Below are positions 47,008-59,655 of a stretch of 64,000 nucleotides of DNA, in pieces (position 1 is the first letter of the stretch; each line of letters begins with the position of its first letter). The stretch covers positions 124,001-188,000 of the forward strand of contig JAQOOI010000011.1 in assembly GCA_028554645.1 (NCBI GenBank), read 5' to 3'. Source of the DNA: Omphalotus guepiniiformis. Its lineage: Eukaryota; Basidiomycota; Agaricomycetes; Agaricales; Omphalotaceae. The translations under genes were made by a program, and so were the position numbers. The notes beneath the pieces are model-generated. The model saw only the letters and a list, made by a program, of their open reading frames with translations. It searched no databases and had not been told where the DNA came from.

Positions 47008-49935
47008 ATGTCTACCGTCGTTGAGAAGGTCATCTCCAGCGACAAAGAACCTATTTCTGCGATTGGAACGGCTACGACCCCGGGTACGACGACGATTAGG
47101 ATTACGAACGGGACCGGTATTTCAACGCCGGCGACAGCTGTCAGCATGAGCGCGACCCCCTCTGGCAGTGACGAGAAGGGGAGTTTTGAGAGGAGGCCTT
47201 CTTATCTATCAATGTACACCACTCCGCCAGCGGTGAAGACTCCATACAAACATTCTGAAGCGCTAGATGATTTGCCTGGGGTTAGCTACGCGTTGGGAAT
47301 GTTCCTGGCTTCACATATGGTTGAGTCGGAGGATTATTGTAATGCTAGTGATCCAAAGAAGTACGTGTGTTTTCTTAGATGCGGGGAATGGTGTTGGTAT
47401 TGATGGGTTTGGCGGTGATGCAGGGAACGTCTGTATTTCGCGTCGGGGTATGGGTTAATTCAATGTGTCAAAGGGTTGATGTCTTATGCGGACGAGGTAC
47501 GTCTCAACGACTCTCCACTCTAGAGTTGGAACTCACGAAATGCACGCCATTTAGGATCTCTTAGCTGGGATTGAACACACCAAGCAAGGCAATCTCGTCG
47601 CTACCCAACACCGAAAGAAAGCCGCCTCTCTTACTTCTCGACTAGCTGGCTATGTTGTCACTTCATTAAATACAACTGGTGTCGGCTTTATCAAAAGCAT
47701 GTCCAATGTCGAGCGCCACGCAGAGTTGGTCTATGCGGAAAGTTTATTCGAAAAGGTTGACCCAGTCGTTCAGCTACCCCTGTCCTACGCTTAATTCCTA
47801 CTCTACTATTAGGCGCTGCTGGGTATCGTATACTCAGGCGACTGGCTAGCATTCATCAAAGAAGCGTACGTCCCATCAAATCCCTCCCGTGGTAGTACAT
47901 TCATTCACCCCTGCTAACACCAGCCTGAACATGCGAACAACAATCCACATCTACCGCACCCTGCTCAAATTCATAAACACAATGGATGCCGAATCTCTCG
48001 CTCACGGTGGCCCCGCTGAAGACCCCTCCATCGACGCACACTTCCGCTCCGGAGTATACCTCGGTGCAGGGATGTCTTCGCTCATCCTGAGTTTAATGCC
48101 GACGAAGTTATTAACGATTGTAGAGCTTTTTGGTTATAAAGGCGATAGAAAGGAGGCTTTGGAGCTTTTGTGCAGAGCTGGGGGATGGTCGAAGGAGAGT
48201 GATGAACCCAAGGTGTCTGCTTGTGAGTTTTTTGAGGTCAGATGAGTGATAAAAGTTGTTGCTTACCCTGCTGTCTTTCCAGCGGAAGAAGGAGTTAGAA
48301 GGACAATTTGTGATATGGCTTTGCTTATATTTCACCTTATCCTATCAAGTTTCACCTTCGATGGTGTGGACGTCAGCATGGCGAAGAAAATCATAGATTG
48401 GAATCTGAAGCGGTATCCCGACGGTACGTCCCTTATTCTTCCCCTTCTTCACCCCTGCCTAAACTCTATCCGGACCAGGCGTCTTCTTCCTCTTCGGTGC
48501 CGGTCGCCTTTCACTCGTCCGCTCTCAACCCCTCCGAGCCATCAAATTCTACACCCGCGCTATGGAAGTACAAGAGCAATATCGTAATCTCCACCATGTA
48601 TCATACTGGGAAATCGCACTCGCTAGTATGGCTCTGTGGGATTTGAAAAGGAGTGTTAGTGCGTGGGAGGTGTTGCAGAAGGAGGCTACAGTGGGTCGAA
48701 TTATCCCCCTCTTTTAGGTTGGTTTCTATCTAAACCCCAACCCACAACTATTTTCGCAGTGGTCGAAATCAATATACTCGTACGGGATGGCAGTTAGTTT
48801 GCTCGAGCTTGCGGATGCGATTGAAAGAGGGGATGACTTGGGTTTGGCGGGTGGGGAAGGTGCGAATGTGGAAACGGAGACGGAGACGGAGGTGGAGGTG
48901 AAGGTGGAGAAACGCACACCGGATGAGATGCGTGCGGAGGCTGCGAAGTTGATGGAGCAAGTTCCGGGGTTGAGACAGAAGATTGCGGGGAAGAGTATTC
49001 CGCTTGAGGTGAGTTCGAGAATCCTCCCCTATTTCCGCCGTCTCTACCCTCCAATCTACCGAACTAACCTCCTCCTTCCTCTCACAGAAATTCGTCGCCC
49101 GCAAAGCCCGTAAATTCGCCTCCCAGTCTAACCGCCTCACTCTCCCCCTCCTCGAACTCTCCTACCTCTTCCTCTCCATCGCCCACGCCCCGCGCTCCGT
49201 CGTTCAATCACGTTTACTCCCTCAAGTCCGGCGAGCACTAGCTGAGGTGGATAAATGCAAGGACAATCCCAAGCAATATGGGAAAGGGAAGGGGTATTGG
49301 GATGATCTATGTTTGGGGAGGTTGTTAGAGGGGGTTTGTTTGAGGTATTTGGCGTTTCCGGTGGGTGTTTTGGCTTGATTTTGTGTGGGTTATCTGGATT
49401 GGTCGTTGATAGCTTTTCTTTTTAGGACCCGGATGCTGAGGTAGATTTGAAAGAGGTTGGGGAAACTGAGAGGAAGAAGGCGGCTGAGGATGCGAAGAAC
49501 GCGTTTGAAGATGTGTTGAATAATGGGCCGATGATTGAGTTTGATCATCAGCTTGTGTATCAGGCCCGTGAGTTGATCTTCTCGTTCTTTTTATTTTGTT
49601 TCGCGTTGATTCATTTTGGTTTCTAGATTATGAGCTTGGTCGATTGTTAGCATGTCAAGACGACATAGAGGGCGCTAAGAAACATTTCGATTTGGTTCTT
49701 TCCGGTGAGCACTTCTACACTCATCAATGCAGGTCCGCACTTACCGTCGCTCTTTTTCCGTAGGAAAATACCTCGAGGTCGGTCCGTCCGGGAGGAAGGG
49801 TAAATATAGTATGGAGGTTTGTCATCCCATTTCCTCCGTTGTGCATGTTGCTCATAACCCTCCTGACCTGTTTAGAATGCTCTCCATGTGCGCACCCATG
49901 CGGCGCTAGAGGCTTTACATCAGAAACGTCTGTAA
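47008..49935 (+). CDS. Iml2/TPR39-type outer-membrane inclusion-handling protein
   Basis: Thirteen exons in consistent phase: 47008-47360, 47424-47496, 47555-47755, 47813-47865, 47924-48222, 48283-48423, 48479-48690, 48760-49008, 49088-49360, 49426-49567, 49627-49704, 49764-49816 and 49876-49935. They total 728 residues. The N-terminal 75 residues are Ser/Thr-rich and disordered. From DLPGVSYALGMFLASHMVESE onward the protein is all-helical, in the pattern of Iml2/TTC39 proteins: GLMSYADEDLLAGIEH, SGVYLGAGMSSLILSLMP, LELLCRAGGW and YPDGVFFLFGAGRLSLV. The C-terminal TPR units end ALHVRTHAALEALHQ. Yeast Iml2 acts with lipid droplets in clearing protein inclusions and localises to mitochondria and cytosol. 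An acidic ETETETEVEVKVE insertion lies near residue 500. Nothing looks broken. Confidence 0.88.
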
Positions 49936-50637
49936 ATTCGGAAATTCCGGAGCTACATACATGTTGTATTTGGTCTTTCTTCATCTTTGGTTCAATGGTT
50001 GGTTGCTTTTCGTTCCTTATGCGCATGTATACAGTATATATTCACGGACAGAAGTTTATCCTGCGTATCAACCCAACGCAATCTGGTACAGTTCAACTGC
50101 TCATCTCTTCTCAAACCCCTAACCCACGTACACATACTTCCTCATCGCATTGGTCAAAATCACGCTTACAACCCTTGTCCTCGTCAGGACCATATACTGA
50201 TTACCATAATTTAGTGCTACTTGTTGTTGCTTTATCTCCTATCTTATTGATAAATATACCCTTGATAGCTCGTTAGTAATAGTATGATGCGCGTGCTCAC
50301 TAATAGCTTCTCCAAACCTGACCTTGCTTCTAGGGATACGATTCGCTGCGAGATGGGTTCCAAACTAAAATAGTTCTCTTCCATTCTCCTCCAGATCCCT
50401 ACCCTAGTAACGTGTACAACTTTCTTCAAATTCCAGCTCACTGATCGGCTTCAGCTGCCCGTTTACTCCTCCCGGGTCCGTAGGGACAGTGGAGCATATG
50501 TATTTCATATGTACCATGACAAGTACAAAAACAACATCCTGACTTCTCGAGCCTAGTTAAGCGAGGGGACCCCGAGTTTTGCTCTTTAATTCCTTTCTCT
50601 CTTTGACCTCGACATTCTACAGGAATCAGAAACCAGT
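49936..50637. other. intergenic between Iml2-type gene and carboxypeptidase
   Basis: No gene supported. Short frames are uncorrelated. CT-rich words (CTTTCTCTCTTTGACCTC, 50594 on) just before the carboxypeptidase start resemble a basidiomycete core promoter or transcription start. Confidence 0.45.
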
Positions 50638-53600
50638 ATGCGCTGTTTTCTGGGTCCATGTGTTGCTATTACTCTCACTGGAGTCATCGGACTCGTCGGA
50701 GTACGCGCCTTCAACCTTCCTAGTAAGGCATATCACGTGTACACGCCGTCAGCGCGCTCATAACGTACACTATCTTCGTCTTCGTCCTTTGTCAAGGTAC
50801 TTTCCCTCACAACTACACCGGAATTCCTGCGGGGGATTATAGTACAGAATGGCAGCAATGTGCGTCGGCTTCAAATTCCTCAAGATCTCTTGTTTTTTGT
50901 TCTTACATAAAAGTAGATTTTGAGGTGACTGATGCTCTGCCTAACGTAACTGAACCTATCGCTCGCAATTTTGCTGGGAACATCGGAGTGAACAGAGCTG
51001 GTCATCCGAACAATACTCTTTGGTTTTGGGCATTTGAGAAGGAAAATGGATCGCTTACTGCTGCTGCTGGGGAGCGCAACGATGAACCGTGGTTGATTTG
51101 GTTGAACGGAGGGTGAGCAGGAAGCTGTTTACCCTCAATTTTGACCTATATAACTGACAGCTCGGCGTTCACGTTAGCCCTGGTTCTTCAAGTCAGGTTG
51201 GCTTAATGACAGAGGTCAATTATTTATTTGCAAAGCTCGTACGATATATGCGCTGTTCTAACCAATTAACGCGTAGAATGGCCCTCTTCACGTCACTGGA
51301 GATTATTCTATTGTCCAAAACAATTTCAGTTGGAACAAGCTGGCAGACGCAATCTGGGTGGATCAGCCAGGTGCGGAAGATCAATATTGTATGCCTCCTT
51401 TTGGCAGGATTCTGACGATCGGGGTATAGTCGGCACAGGTTTTTCGACTTCCGACGCTGAAGGTTATGGTGGGCTGGGCTTATTCATGTTTAGACCGCAT
51501 ATACTGACTGTACGGCGAAGTCGCCAATGAGGATCAGATGGGAGAAGATTTTGTGAGCGTCTTCTGTGTATCTCCAACTCTTTCACTCACATCCACTTTA
51601 CTCAGCTCGGCTTCCTCACGAATCTCGTCAAAGTCTTTCCGAGTCTAGCCACACGTCCCTTCTATCTTACCGGCGAAAGTTACGCAGGAACTTTCATCGT
51701 GAGTTATCACCAGAAGATCCAAACGCATTTGGCTGATCAAGTTATGATTCAGCCATATATCACAAAAACGATCTTCTCCACCCCGAATCCACCGATAAAC
51801 CTCCGTAAGATTTCTATTGGTGATGGCACGATTGGTGATTTTCCTCTGTACGAAGAACTATCGACTGTTAATATTCCTATTGCTTATTCTATCACGATAC
51901 TAATTTATCACACATTTAGGTGAACACTTTGGAAACCTACCCCGAAATAATCGGTTTCGATCCTGACGTATTCCAATACTTCAAGGAGCAGGAGTACCCT
52001 TGATCGATACCGCATATATTCGGAGTATTTCCAACCCCACTACATAGGGAACATCTCTGCGGTTACGACGTCAACCTAACCTACCCACAAACCGGAATTA
52101 TACCAACATTAAGAGATCCATTTACCACTACTCAACGCTCTGCACAAGTAGCCAACGCTCGAGGAAGATCGCGGAAGAGCGGTACGCTATCGCGAGTTGG
52201 CCAACTTGTGCGTATGAAGCGCGATTATGCAAGTGAAGAGTCTACGGCACTACGCAACGAGAAACGTGAAATGTGGAAGAGAGACCTCACTGGTCGTGCC
52301 AACGGTACATTGGACCCGGAGTACGGATGTTTGTTGTTTGAAGAAATGCTGGATTATGCTTTGAACTTTACGTTCCCTTGGAGTATGTTTGACGAATTAC
52401 TCTATGTGTGCTGTCGCTCATGGTCTTTTCTTAGCTGTGGGAGACTTCGATGTGAGTATGCAAAAGGAAGATCAATCGTTCATCAGTTGTAAATGTCGTT
52501 TCTTCGCTATAGCCATACGACATTCCAGACGCTTTGAGTCCTGAGGTTCCTTCTGATCCGAGCGTCTTTTTGAATGATAAGCCACTACTTTCTGGTTATA
52601 TTCGTCGTATCAATCCACGCTGCGCTGTTACTAGATAATAGTACACGCACTGCACTACACGCTCCCTTCAAACAGTGGGTAGAGATCTTCCAATTTCCCT
52701 TCGGCAATTCAACTGGTGGAGGTCAGTGCGCCTTATGTCTTCTTCCTCTATATTCTGACTCCTTTTTTTTGTTTCAGACCCGGGTACAAACCCGTTCGGT
52801 GACCCAAGTGAGTGTTTTTGTGGTTTGTCAGCGGTGAACTCGGTCAAATGTGTTTTTCAGGTGTAGCGTGAGTTGATGATTTGAGAGTATTGATAGCTAA
52901 ATCTGACTGAACTATTCAGGCCGATGGCGTTCATGACCGAGCTTGCTGCAAATGCAAGCGAAAGAGGCGTTGGTATTGTAATCTACGAGGGAAACGATGA
53001 CTCCTTGGTTGCTCATAGAGGCTTACAAGGTACAGTTGATCCCTGCTCAATCTCGCTGCTCAAATTGATATGTTTTTTTGGACGCTCAGTTGTTATCCAG
53101 GTCAGAATTATTTCTCTGTTTTGCTTTTGAGTTTCTGATTCACATAACAACTCGCAGAACATAACTTTCGGCGGCATCCAAGGCTTCACACGTAAACCAG
53201 CTACTGCTTTCACTGACGACGAAGGAAGATTTGCTGGTATTGTTCATCAAGAACGAAATCTAACCTACGCTCTCTTTCAAAACGCCGGTCATTTCGTTCC
53301 TCGCTCGGTCCCAGAAGCGGTAAGTATGGGGTTATTCTACCTAGCGCACACACTGATATTCCGTCGAATTTGCGAACTTGCTTGCGTTCTCAAGGCATTC
53401 GTCTTCCTACGTGAATTCATTCTTGGATCCAACCAAACTGGATTCGTCGACGGCACTTCCGTAGTAGGCGGGGAAGATCCTGTTCTGGCTGAAGATGTTA
53501 TGCCGGGAACTACAGCTATTTTCTATGGTGCTGGCAGTACAGCTTCATCGCTGATTGTTCCAAGCGAGACTTTGGCTTCATGGAGTAGTTTCCTTGCTAC

Positions 53601-53703
53601 TGCTACTGCTACATCGAATGAGGCGCCTTCATCGGTTACAACAGTGCGACATTGGCTTCATACAGTAGTTTGCTTGCTAATCGTGCTACTACAGGGAGTC
53701 TAA
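50638..53703 (+). CDS. secreted serine carboxypeptidase (peptidase family S10), possibly GPI-anchored
   Basis: About twenty small exons; only in-phase joins were used. A signal peptide (VAITLTGVIGLVGVRA) starts the protein, followed by HNYTGIPAGDY. The S10 core has WLNGGPGSSS (oxyanion region), a nucleophile serine in LTGESYAGTFI, an acid in YEGNDDSLVAHRG, and a catalytic histidine in FQNAGHFVP. The C-terminus is Ser/Thr-rich and ends in a hydrophobic tail (WLHTVVCLLIVLLQG), consistent with a GPI signal. Microexons of 7 bp (52861-52867) and 11 bp (53090-53100) are needed to keep the frame and the family sequence VVIQNITFGG. One intron (52577-52634) starts AT rather than GT, and unspliced it reads into a TAA, so the gene may be impaired. 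Function: secretory or cell-wall removal of C-terminal residues from peptides. Confidence 0.87.
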
Positions 53704-53959
53704 ACTTTTGTGATCGAAGTACGGGTGACCCTGTTGATAGAAGTGGGTAGTAATAGGCAACAAACCAATCTTTAAAATATGTGAAAAACTTGAAGTTTGT
53801 AGATTTGTGTCGAGTTCATATGAGGAAGAGATTGTCTCTGAGGTTCATACATACAAGTGTTGGCCGATGCCGCCATTGTCAACGTCGAGTCAGGTTACAT
53901 TCTTTGGCTATCGGCCTGCTTCGGTTGTTGCACGTATATAGCTCCGCCTCTATTCTTTC
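53704..53959. other. 3' flank of the carboxypeptidase gene
   Basis: No gene seen. The stretch leads into the truncated duplicate that starts at 53960. Confidence 0.4.
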
Positions 53960-54065
53960 ATTATGTCGACCAGTAATCATCTCTTATACGACCTCAGCCC
54001 TCGGCTTTGGACCTCGCGCTACTCATGCAACCTGTCATCAACTCTACGGCAGGTACAAGTCAGTC
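53960..54065 (+). pseudogene. truncated copy of the 5' end of the gene at 60.06 kb
   Basis: About 100 bp match 60058-60150 closely (ATGTC, then ATCATCTC, TATACGACC, CTCGCGCTACTCAT and CATCAACTCT at the same spacing). A one-base insertion near 53992 shifts the frame after the first ten codons. The remaining coding sequence is missing. Confidence 0.8.
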
Positions 54066-54276
54066 AACTGCAATTCGTACCTTCTACGATGTACTGCAAC
54101 TACCAGATAATCAAAAGTGAACGATACAAACGCAAAACACAATAAGTAATACATGTACACAATTGTCAAGCAAATAGGGAATTGAAAAAAAAATCTACAT
54201 AGACATACAAATATAACAATTCATGAAATCTATTCCATCTACATCATACATATTATCATCATTAACGCGTTTAACG

Positions 54277-54609
54277 TTACGGATGAATCCTCCGTCTAGA
54301 TTTCCTAGGACCGTAATGTCTCCCCACGAGTATCCTGGAAATTCGCTCGTCTCGTTCGGTGTCAATCTTCTGAACCGCACGATATCCTGAACCTGAGCCT
54401 GAGCTGTTCGATTGTTCCGTACGCGTGATCGATCTCGTGTTGGGTTGGGTTGGATGAGGCCATACGGCCGATGGAGCTACAACGTGCGCGTTGGGCGAGG
54501 TGGCGGTAGCAACACTTTGTGTTGTAAGGTGGAGGATGATGAAGAGGGTTATGAGGAGGGCGAAGAGAGGACATCGAAAATGTGGGTTGAGGGGTCCGCA
54601 GTGGAGCAT
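54277..54609 (-). CDS. possible small single-pass membrane or secreted protein
   Basis: A 110-residue frame with a strong hydrophobic N-terminal segment (LFALLITLFIILHL, about 15-28) then a Ser/Thr/Pro-rich tail and a basic end. The layout fits a signal anchor or small secreted protein, but there is no family match or splice evidence. Low confidence. Confidence 0.3.
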   Translation of the reverse strand: MLHCGPLNPHFRCPLFALLITLFIILHLTTQSVATATSPNAHVVAPSAVWPHPTQPNTRSITRTEQSNSSGSGSGYRAVQKIDTERDERISRILVGRHYGPRKSRRRIHP

Positions 54610-55149
54610 CCCGAGAATGTGAGTTTTTGGAAGCGAGGTGGTATGAGGATTTACTGTATAAGTGAGACGAATTACAAAGAGCTGCTCATCCGAGTCAGTG
54701 GGACAAAGACGGAACGTTATTGAGGGACTTACAAGGACTGCAATGTCAATTACTAGCTTCTATGTGCAATATGTGTAGATATCAAAGTGCGCCACAGAGA
54801 AACACTAGAGGTGAATTTGACGATCCCGAATTTGTGAATAGGTGGCTGGCTGATAAGGGTAGGAGAGATAAGTGAGAAGAAGACCGTATTCCTTATGTTC
54901 AGTGCTCTTTTCGTGGGTTCGTGTCCTTTATAGACCCTCCACGTTGAAAACATGCGGCCAATTACGTCGGAGGTTAAGGGCATTTTTGAGTGTTATTCCA
55001 GGGTTTTCATGACGTATTCGTATTTGTTGTTGTCCATTTATGCTTAGGAATTCTCCGTAAATGAACGAAATAACATAAGTCGTGTCGAAGTCGATGCGAC
55101 GTGAACGGGATAAAAGGAAGAAAGGATTTCGGAGTGCGTTCAAAGTCAG

Positions 55150-55780
55150 AGCGTGAATTCCATTCTCCGCTTCAATTCAGGTATCCTTCCGAATCCCACC
55201 CCTCCTTGGCCTCGTTCACCGCCTCCCTCCTCGACTCCACCCCTTGCCCTCGCATCACCCTTAACATTTATTCCACCCCCAACATGCATCTTCGTCGACG
55301 GCGGTGATCCGGGGGGTAACGAAGGGTGTAGGACGAATAAAGCAGCGAGTGCGAAGCCGGTTTGGGCTGTGTGTATTTGGATTGCTTCGCGACGTGAAGA
55401 GAGTTAGTTTCGTAGTTACAGGTGGTTGGGGTGGAAGGAGTGAGATGGAGTACGGTATAGGAGGGTACGGACACTCACACAGTCAACCTATAAATGGGTT
55501 GAATACCTCCTGCTTTGTATGTCTTCGGATTTTGCATTCGAATACATTCTCCGTTGTCTCCTTCTGCTCCCGAGTCTCCGTGCCTCACCACCCTCACCGT
55601 CAGGCCCATCCCCATCCTCCTCCCGCTCACCCCACTACTGTTATCCGTCGACATCGACGACAACCTCCCGGTCCATCCCTCTCATATTTTGCCACGTATG
55701 GTCAGCGTATGAAACTGATAAAACCCTCTACGACCGCCGAATCCGCTACGACAGGACCTTAGCCTCTCTATCGGATTCCG
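55150..55780. repeat. dispersed duplicated block, copy B (partner at 24.36-24.99 kb)
   Basis: Carries the same two anchors as copy A: CATCTTCGTCGACG-GGTGATCCGG (55288-55315) and CCCTCTACGACCGCCGAATC (55723-55742). Some frames are open on both strands in both copies. It is shared DNA of unknown origin. Confidence 0.55.
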
Positions 55781-56039
55781 AGCTTATGCTAGCCCTCCTA
55801 CTTCTCTTTTGATAGCTCTGCTCCGGGCTTGGAGAGCTTACCCGAGTTGCTGGAACAGTCCTGGACTTTCTTGAAGACCTGCGCGGAATGGGTGTCTCGG
55901 CATCACCAGGATCAGCTTCTGACTGCGAACGAGCACGTTTCTTCTTTTTCATTGTTGACGTGGTCCATCCGGTAGGTTTAAAGGGTTGATCGTCTTCATG
56001 TACACCGCCTTTGAAGGGCATAATGGAAGGAAATGGCAA
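55746..56039 (-). CDS. possible small basic nuclear-type protein
   Basis: A 97-residue frame rich in K, R, S and E, with likely nuclear localisation runs (MKKKKRARS, RRSSRKSR). No domain is recognised. Its 3' end overlaps duplicated block B. It may be one exon of a larger gene or a chance frame. Confidence 0.3.
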   Translation of the reverse strand: MPFPSIMPFKGGVHEDDQPFKPTGWTTSTMKKKKRARSQSEADPGDAETPIPRRSSRKSRTVPATRVSSPSPEQSYQKRSRRASISSESDREAKVLS

Positions 56040-56714
56040 GATGGAGAAGGAACCCCCCTATTTCAAATCCACCATCTTATTGTGCATGTATCTTCGGGGG
56101 GAAAAAACATGGCTCTCTTACTACATATTGACCGCTTCCTTTACATCCCACTAGCACATTCAAATCAGAAAAAACAGAGATGGCAGAATTCGAGTTTTGT
56201 CGAAGTCGAAACAACCACGTGATTTTGAGCCGTTCTCACAAAAGTGCCGGATTCTGACCCATTCACCGCAAATTTTGATCGCGCGTCGTCAAAATTTTGC
56301 AGAAGTGAGTGGTTCGAGTCTATGTATGTAGTACGACACCTCATCAAGGATCCGGCTTGAAATTCTCGCAAATCTACTCTATAAATTATAATGTGTATAC
56401 ACCTCAAACGGAACGGGTTCATAAAGTGACCATTGGGTTTCCTCCTTTTCGCGCATACATGGCCCTCAGGGCTGGCTTGACAATTCAAAAGACCGTCATA
56501 CTCAACCTTTTCAGAGAAGGATTTGCCTTTTAGACTCGGAATGGACGCACAGTAACATATTCAACGGCGATCAGGCGTGCATCGTGGCCGTTCGTTGTTA
56601 TGTAAAATGTAAAAGTCAAGTAAGGTATAAAATGCACGAAGAACTTTGAATAAGTTTTCTAACTTTTCTCTCTTAACCTTCACTATCAGCTTTACCTCGA
56701 ACCACCAAGAAACG
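56040..56714. other. intergenic upstream of the DIDMYIYGL gene
   Basis: Open minus-strand frame at 56165-56488 has no codon-like character that I can defend. A TATAAA-like word is present near 56622, about 90 bp before the next start codon. Confidence 0.35.
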
Positions 56715-59655
56715 ATGAGTGATCCAGGTGCGTACTCTCTATAACCCTCAGGATGTTCATATTCTCCAGAGCTCATCAAACCACTTAGATCACGAACCCG
56801 TCTTTGTCCGCGGTGGACGCGACAGACCTATAATCGCAACAGCCGCACACGAAAAATTACGCGCAACACTCAAGAAAGGCGGAAAAGACCAAACGACGAT
56901 TGCGTGTGACGCCGTCAAGGTGCAACTCGCTCTGTGGGAAGAAGAATTGAGAAAACGCGCTGTGGCGCCTTCGTATGAGATTCTTGGGGTGGACCTTGCG
57001 GGGATGGAGTTTGAGGGTGTTTTTGGGGAGAATTTGGAGAGGGATGTTGGTGTTGTTTATGGAGTGGCGGAAAAGGCGGGAGACGCAGAGTTGGGGGAGA
57101 GGATTTGGTCGTGGTTCAAGTTGCCGTTTAGTGTGAGATGTGCAGGGCGTGATTTTGTTGCTGGGAAGAAGAGGGAAGTAGAGGGAAAGGGTGAAGGACC
57201 TAGGAAGAAAGCCAAGGTTGAAGGTCATGAAGAGTTCGTTGACGAAGTAGATGAATGGTAATGCTCGTCCTACTAATCTCGTTTTGATAGTTCTCAACTT
57301 ATTTCTTTCCTCTAGGGTTCTACGAAACGAAGTGTTTCTACGTACACTCTCCAAACTCTCCTTACCTCCTATAAAAACTCTTGATTCATGGTCCTTCGGA
57401 CTAGTCAGACTCGCCGACCTACGAACCACCATTCCATCATCCTTATCTCTCTCAGACGTTTCCGGGAGTATATATGCGTTGAAGATTCCCCGTGCACCTA
57501 TTGACACGATACCGGGATATTCGATGCTTCACGCTAAACGCGCTTCAGAGATCTACGTCCAACCTAACGTTACCTCCTTCAAATCACGATTCGAATCAAT
57601 GACGGATAGAATTCTTACGGGTCTTGATTGGAACAACGTCTTCGTTGCAGGGGGTCTCGTTCTTGGTTCTTTACTCACACCCGAGGTCCCTTCCGCTATG
57701 TCACTCGACAAACCATCTAACTGGATTTCCTCTGATATCGACATGTACATCTACGGTCTCCCACTCGACAAAGCGAATGAAAAGATTCACCACATAGCTG
57801 ATGTATACAAAAATAATCTACCACATGGCGTCCCGTTCCTCGTTGTACGCAATTCGCAGACGATAACGCTGTATTCTGAGTGGCCGAGGAGAAGAGTACA
57901 GATTGTTTTGAAGTTGGTCAAGAGTCCTCGTGAGGTGTTGTTGAATTTTGACTTGGATATATGCGCTGTTGGGTGGGATGGGAAGGAGGTTTGGATGCTT
58001 CCGAGGTTTGTAAGGGCTTTAGAGAGTGAGTCTGGTGCTTCGAACGTTCATTTATATGAGGGTATACTTACATGAGATCGTTGATATTCAGCTGGAACAA
58101 ATGTATTCACGATGGACCTCGTGAATGGACATTATCTTGGGGATCGCAAAGCAACGCGTGATAAAAGGTACGTTTACCGTCTCCTAAACCGAGCATCCCT
58201 TCCTAACACTTTTACACACAGAGTATTCAAATATGCCGATAGAGGCTACGGTCTCCGAATAATCCCGCTCTACCTCTCCTACCTAACATCCTATCAACCT
58301 CCTTCCACCACAATGACAACCAACCCTCGCATTCGGCCTCCCGCTGACCCCATCGCCCGTGGTCAACCCCTCTACCCCGCACCCCTCTCCCTCCCTAACC
58401 TAGCCCAAAGCGCAAGATCCTGGACCGAAAAAGTCATGAACAAGTACATCGCAGCATGGCAAAAACACCCTAACAAAGATCGTCTTTTGTTCCATTGGCC
58501 TCGAGGTCGTTGGCCCAAGATTCATCCGGAGAAAGGTTCAAAACCGATTTTCTCGCATGCAATGTTGGAGAGTTATGCTCAGATCACTTGTGAACCACTC
58601 GGGAGGAGCTGTTTGACTGGGTTTAGTCTGTTGATGAGGCATGTTGCGCTTTGGGAGGTTGAATGTGAGGGGAGGATTGAGTGAGTGTTTAGTTCATCTT
58701 TTCTTTCTTCTTCGTTTTTACTGACGAAGTTGATGTTTGGGGTGTTTAGAATATACCGACATATATTCGCAGAAGACGCATATAACAATATCGGTGAGGT
58801 AGCTTATGACGATACACCAATGTACGAGTGGGACTCTACTTTCACGATTTCGAAATTCAAAACTTCAATTGACGAATTCAACGAACGTGAATGGAAAGCT
58901 ACCAAAGAGAATCTGGAGGGGATGCTAGAGCAAACCTACCGCTGGGACGATACCGCGAAGCGCGATGAGTATCGGAAGATTATTAAGGATATCCCGAATC
59001 GGTTTGGGCTCGCGAGAGTGACGTATGCGGAGTCTGTAGAGAAAGTACTTGGGGCGGGAAGGGATATTGTCATTATGCTTGCGACGAGTGAGGAATTTGT
59101 GAAGTTTGCTAATCAGCTTATTGGGGAAGGTAGGATTGCTGCTGGGTTTGATGAGAAAAGGAAAGTAGGAGGTCCGTTGGAGATTGTGAAAGTGAAACAT
59201 GCAGAGTATAGTGAGAGACTTGATGAGGTTATGGTTGTTTGGAGGTTGGATAGTGTTTTGAATTGGCAGATGCTTGATAGGCGGATTGATGAGTAAGTTG
59301 GTATTCATTACATCCTCTGCATTACACTCACCCTCACCCCCCACACATCCCTCATAGAATCCGCGAAGCTCTTTGGGCATTCCACCGCGCAAACGAACGA
59401 GCCCATATCCACCCCGACGAAGGATTCGCGGATCTCATGCGTTCACAGATATCAAAGAGGGCGATTAGGATATCAGAGGAGGATGAGGTAAATGGGTTCG
59501 TTCGGTGGGTTGGGAGACAGCCTTATCATGAGGATACGAGTGTTAATGGGATTGCTGAGACTTGGATTGGGTTTGAGGAGGTGGATAAGTATGGATTTAG
59601 ATTGGATGATGAGGATGAGGACGGGGATAGGGATGGGGATGATGATGATGAGTAG
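56715..59655 (+). CDS. conserved basidiomycete protein with DIDMYIYGL and LDICAVGWDG motifs, function unknown
   Basis: The central exons join cleanly: ...DEVDEW at 57260 to VLRNEVF, the long exon with SSDIDMYIYGLPLDKANEK and LLNFDLDICAVGWDG to about 58024, then TNVFTMDLVNGHYLGDRKAT, RVFKYADRGYGLRIIP, RIYRHIFAEDA, and IREALWAF to the acidic end (EDEDGDRDGDDDDE). Roughly 850 residues result. The two D-x-D elements, one in S-D-I-D and one in F-D-L-D-I-C, resemble the metal-binding pair of nucleotidyltransferase-fold proteins; that reading is inference. I recognise the block as widespread in mushroom genomes but without a characterised member. The 5' end is uncertain: the ATG at 56715 with a GTGCGT donor gives MSDP then a phase clash with the next exon. 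Confidence 0.72.
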
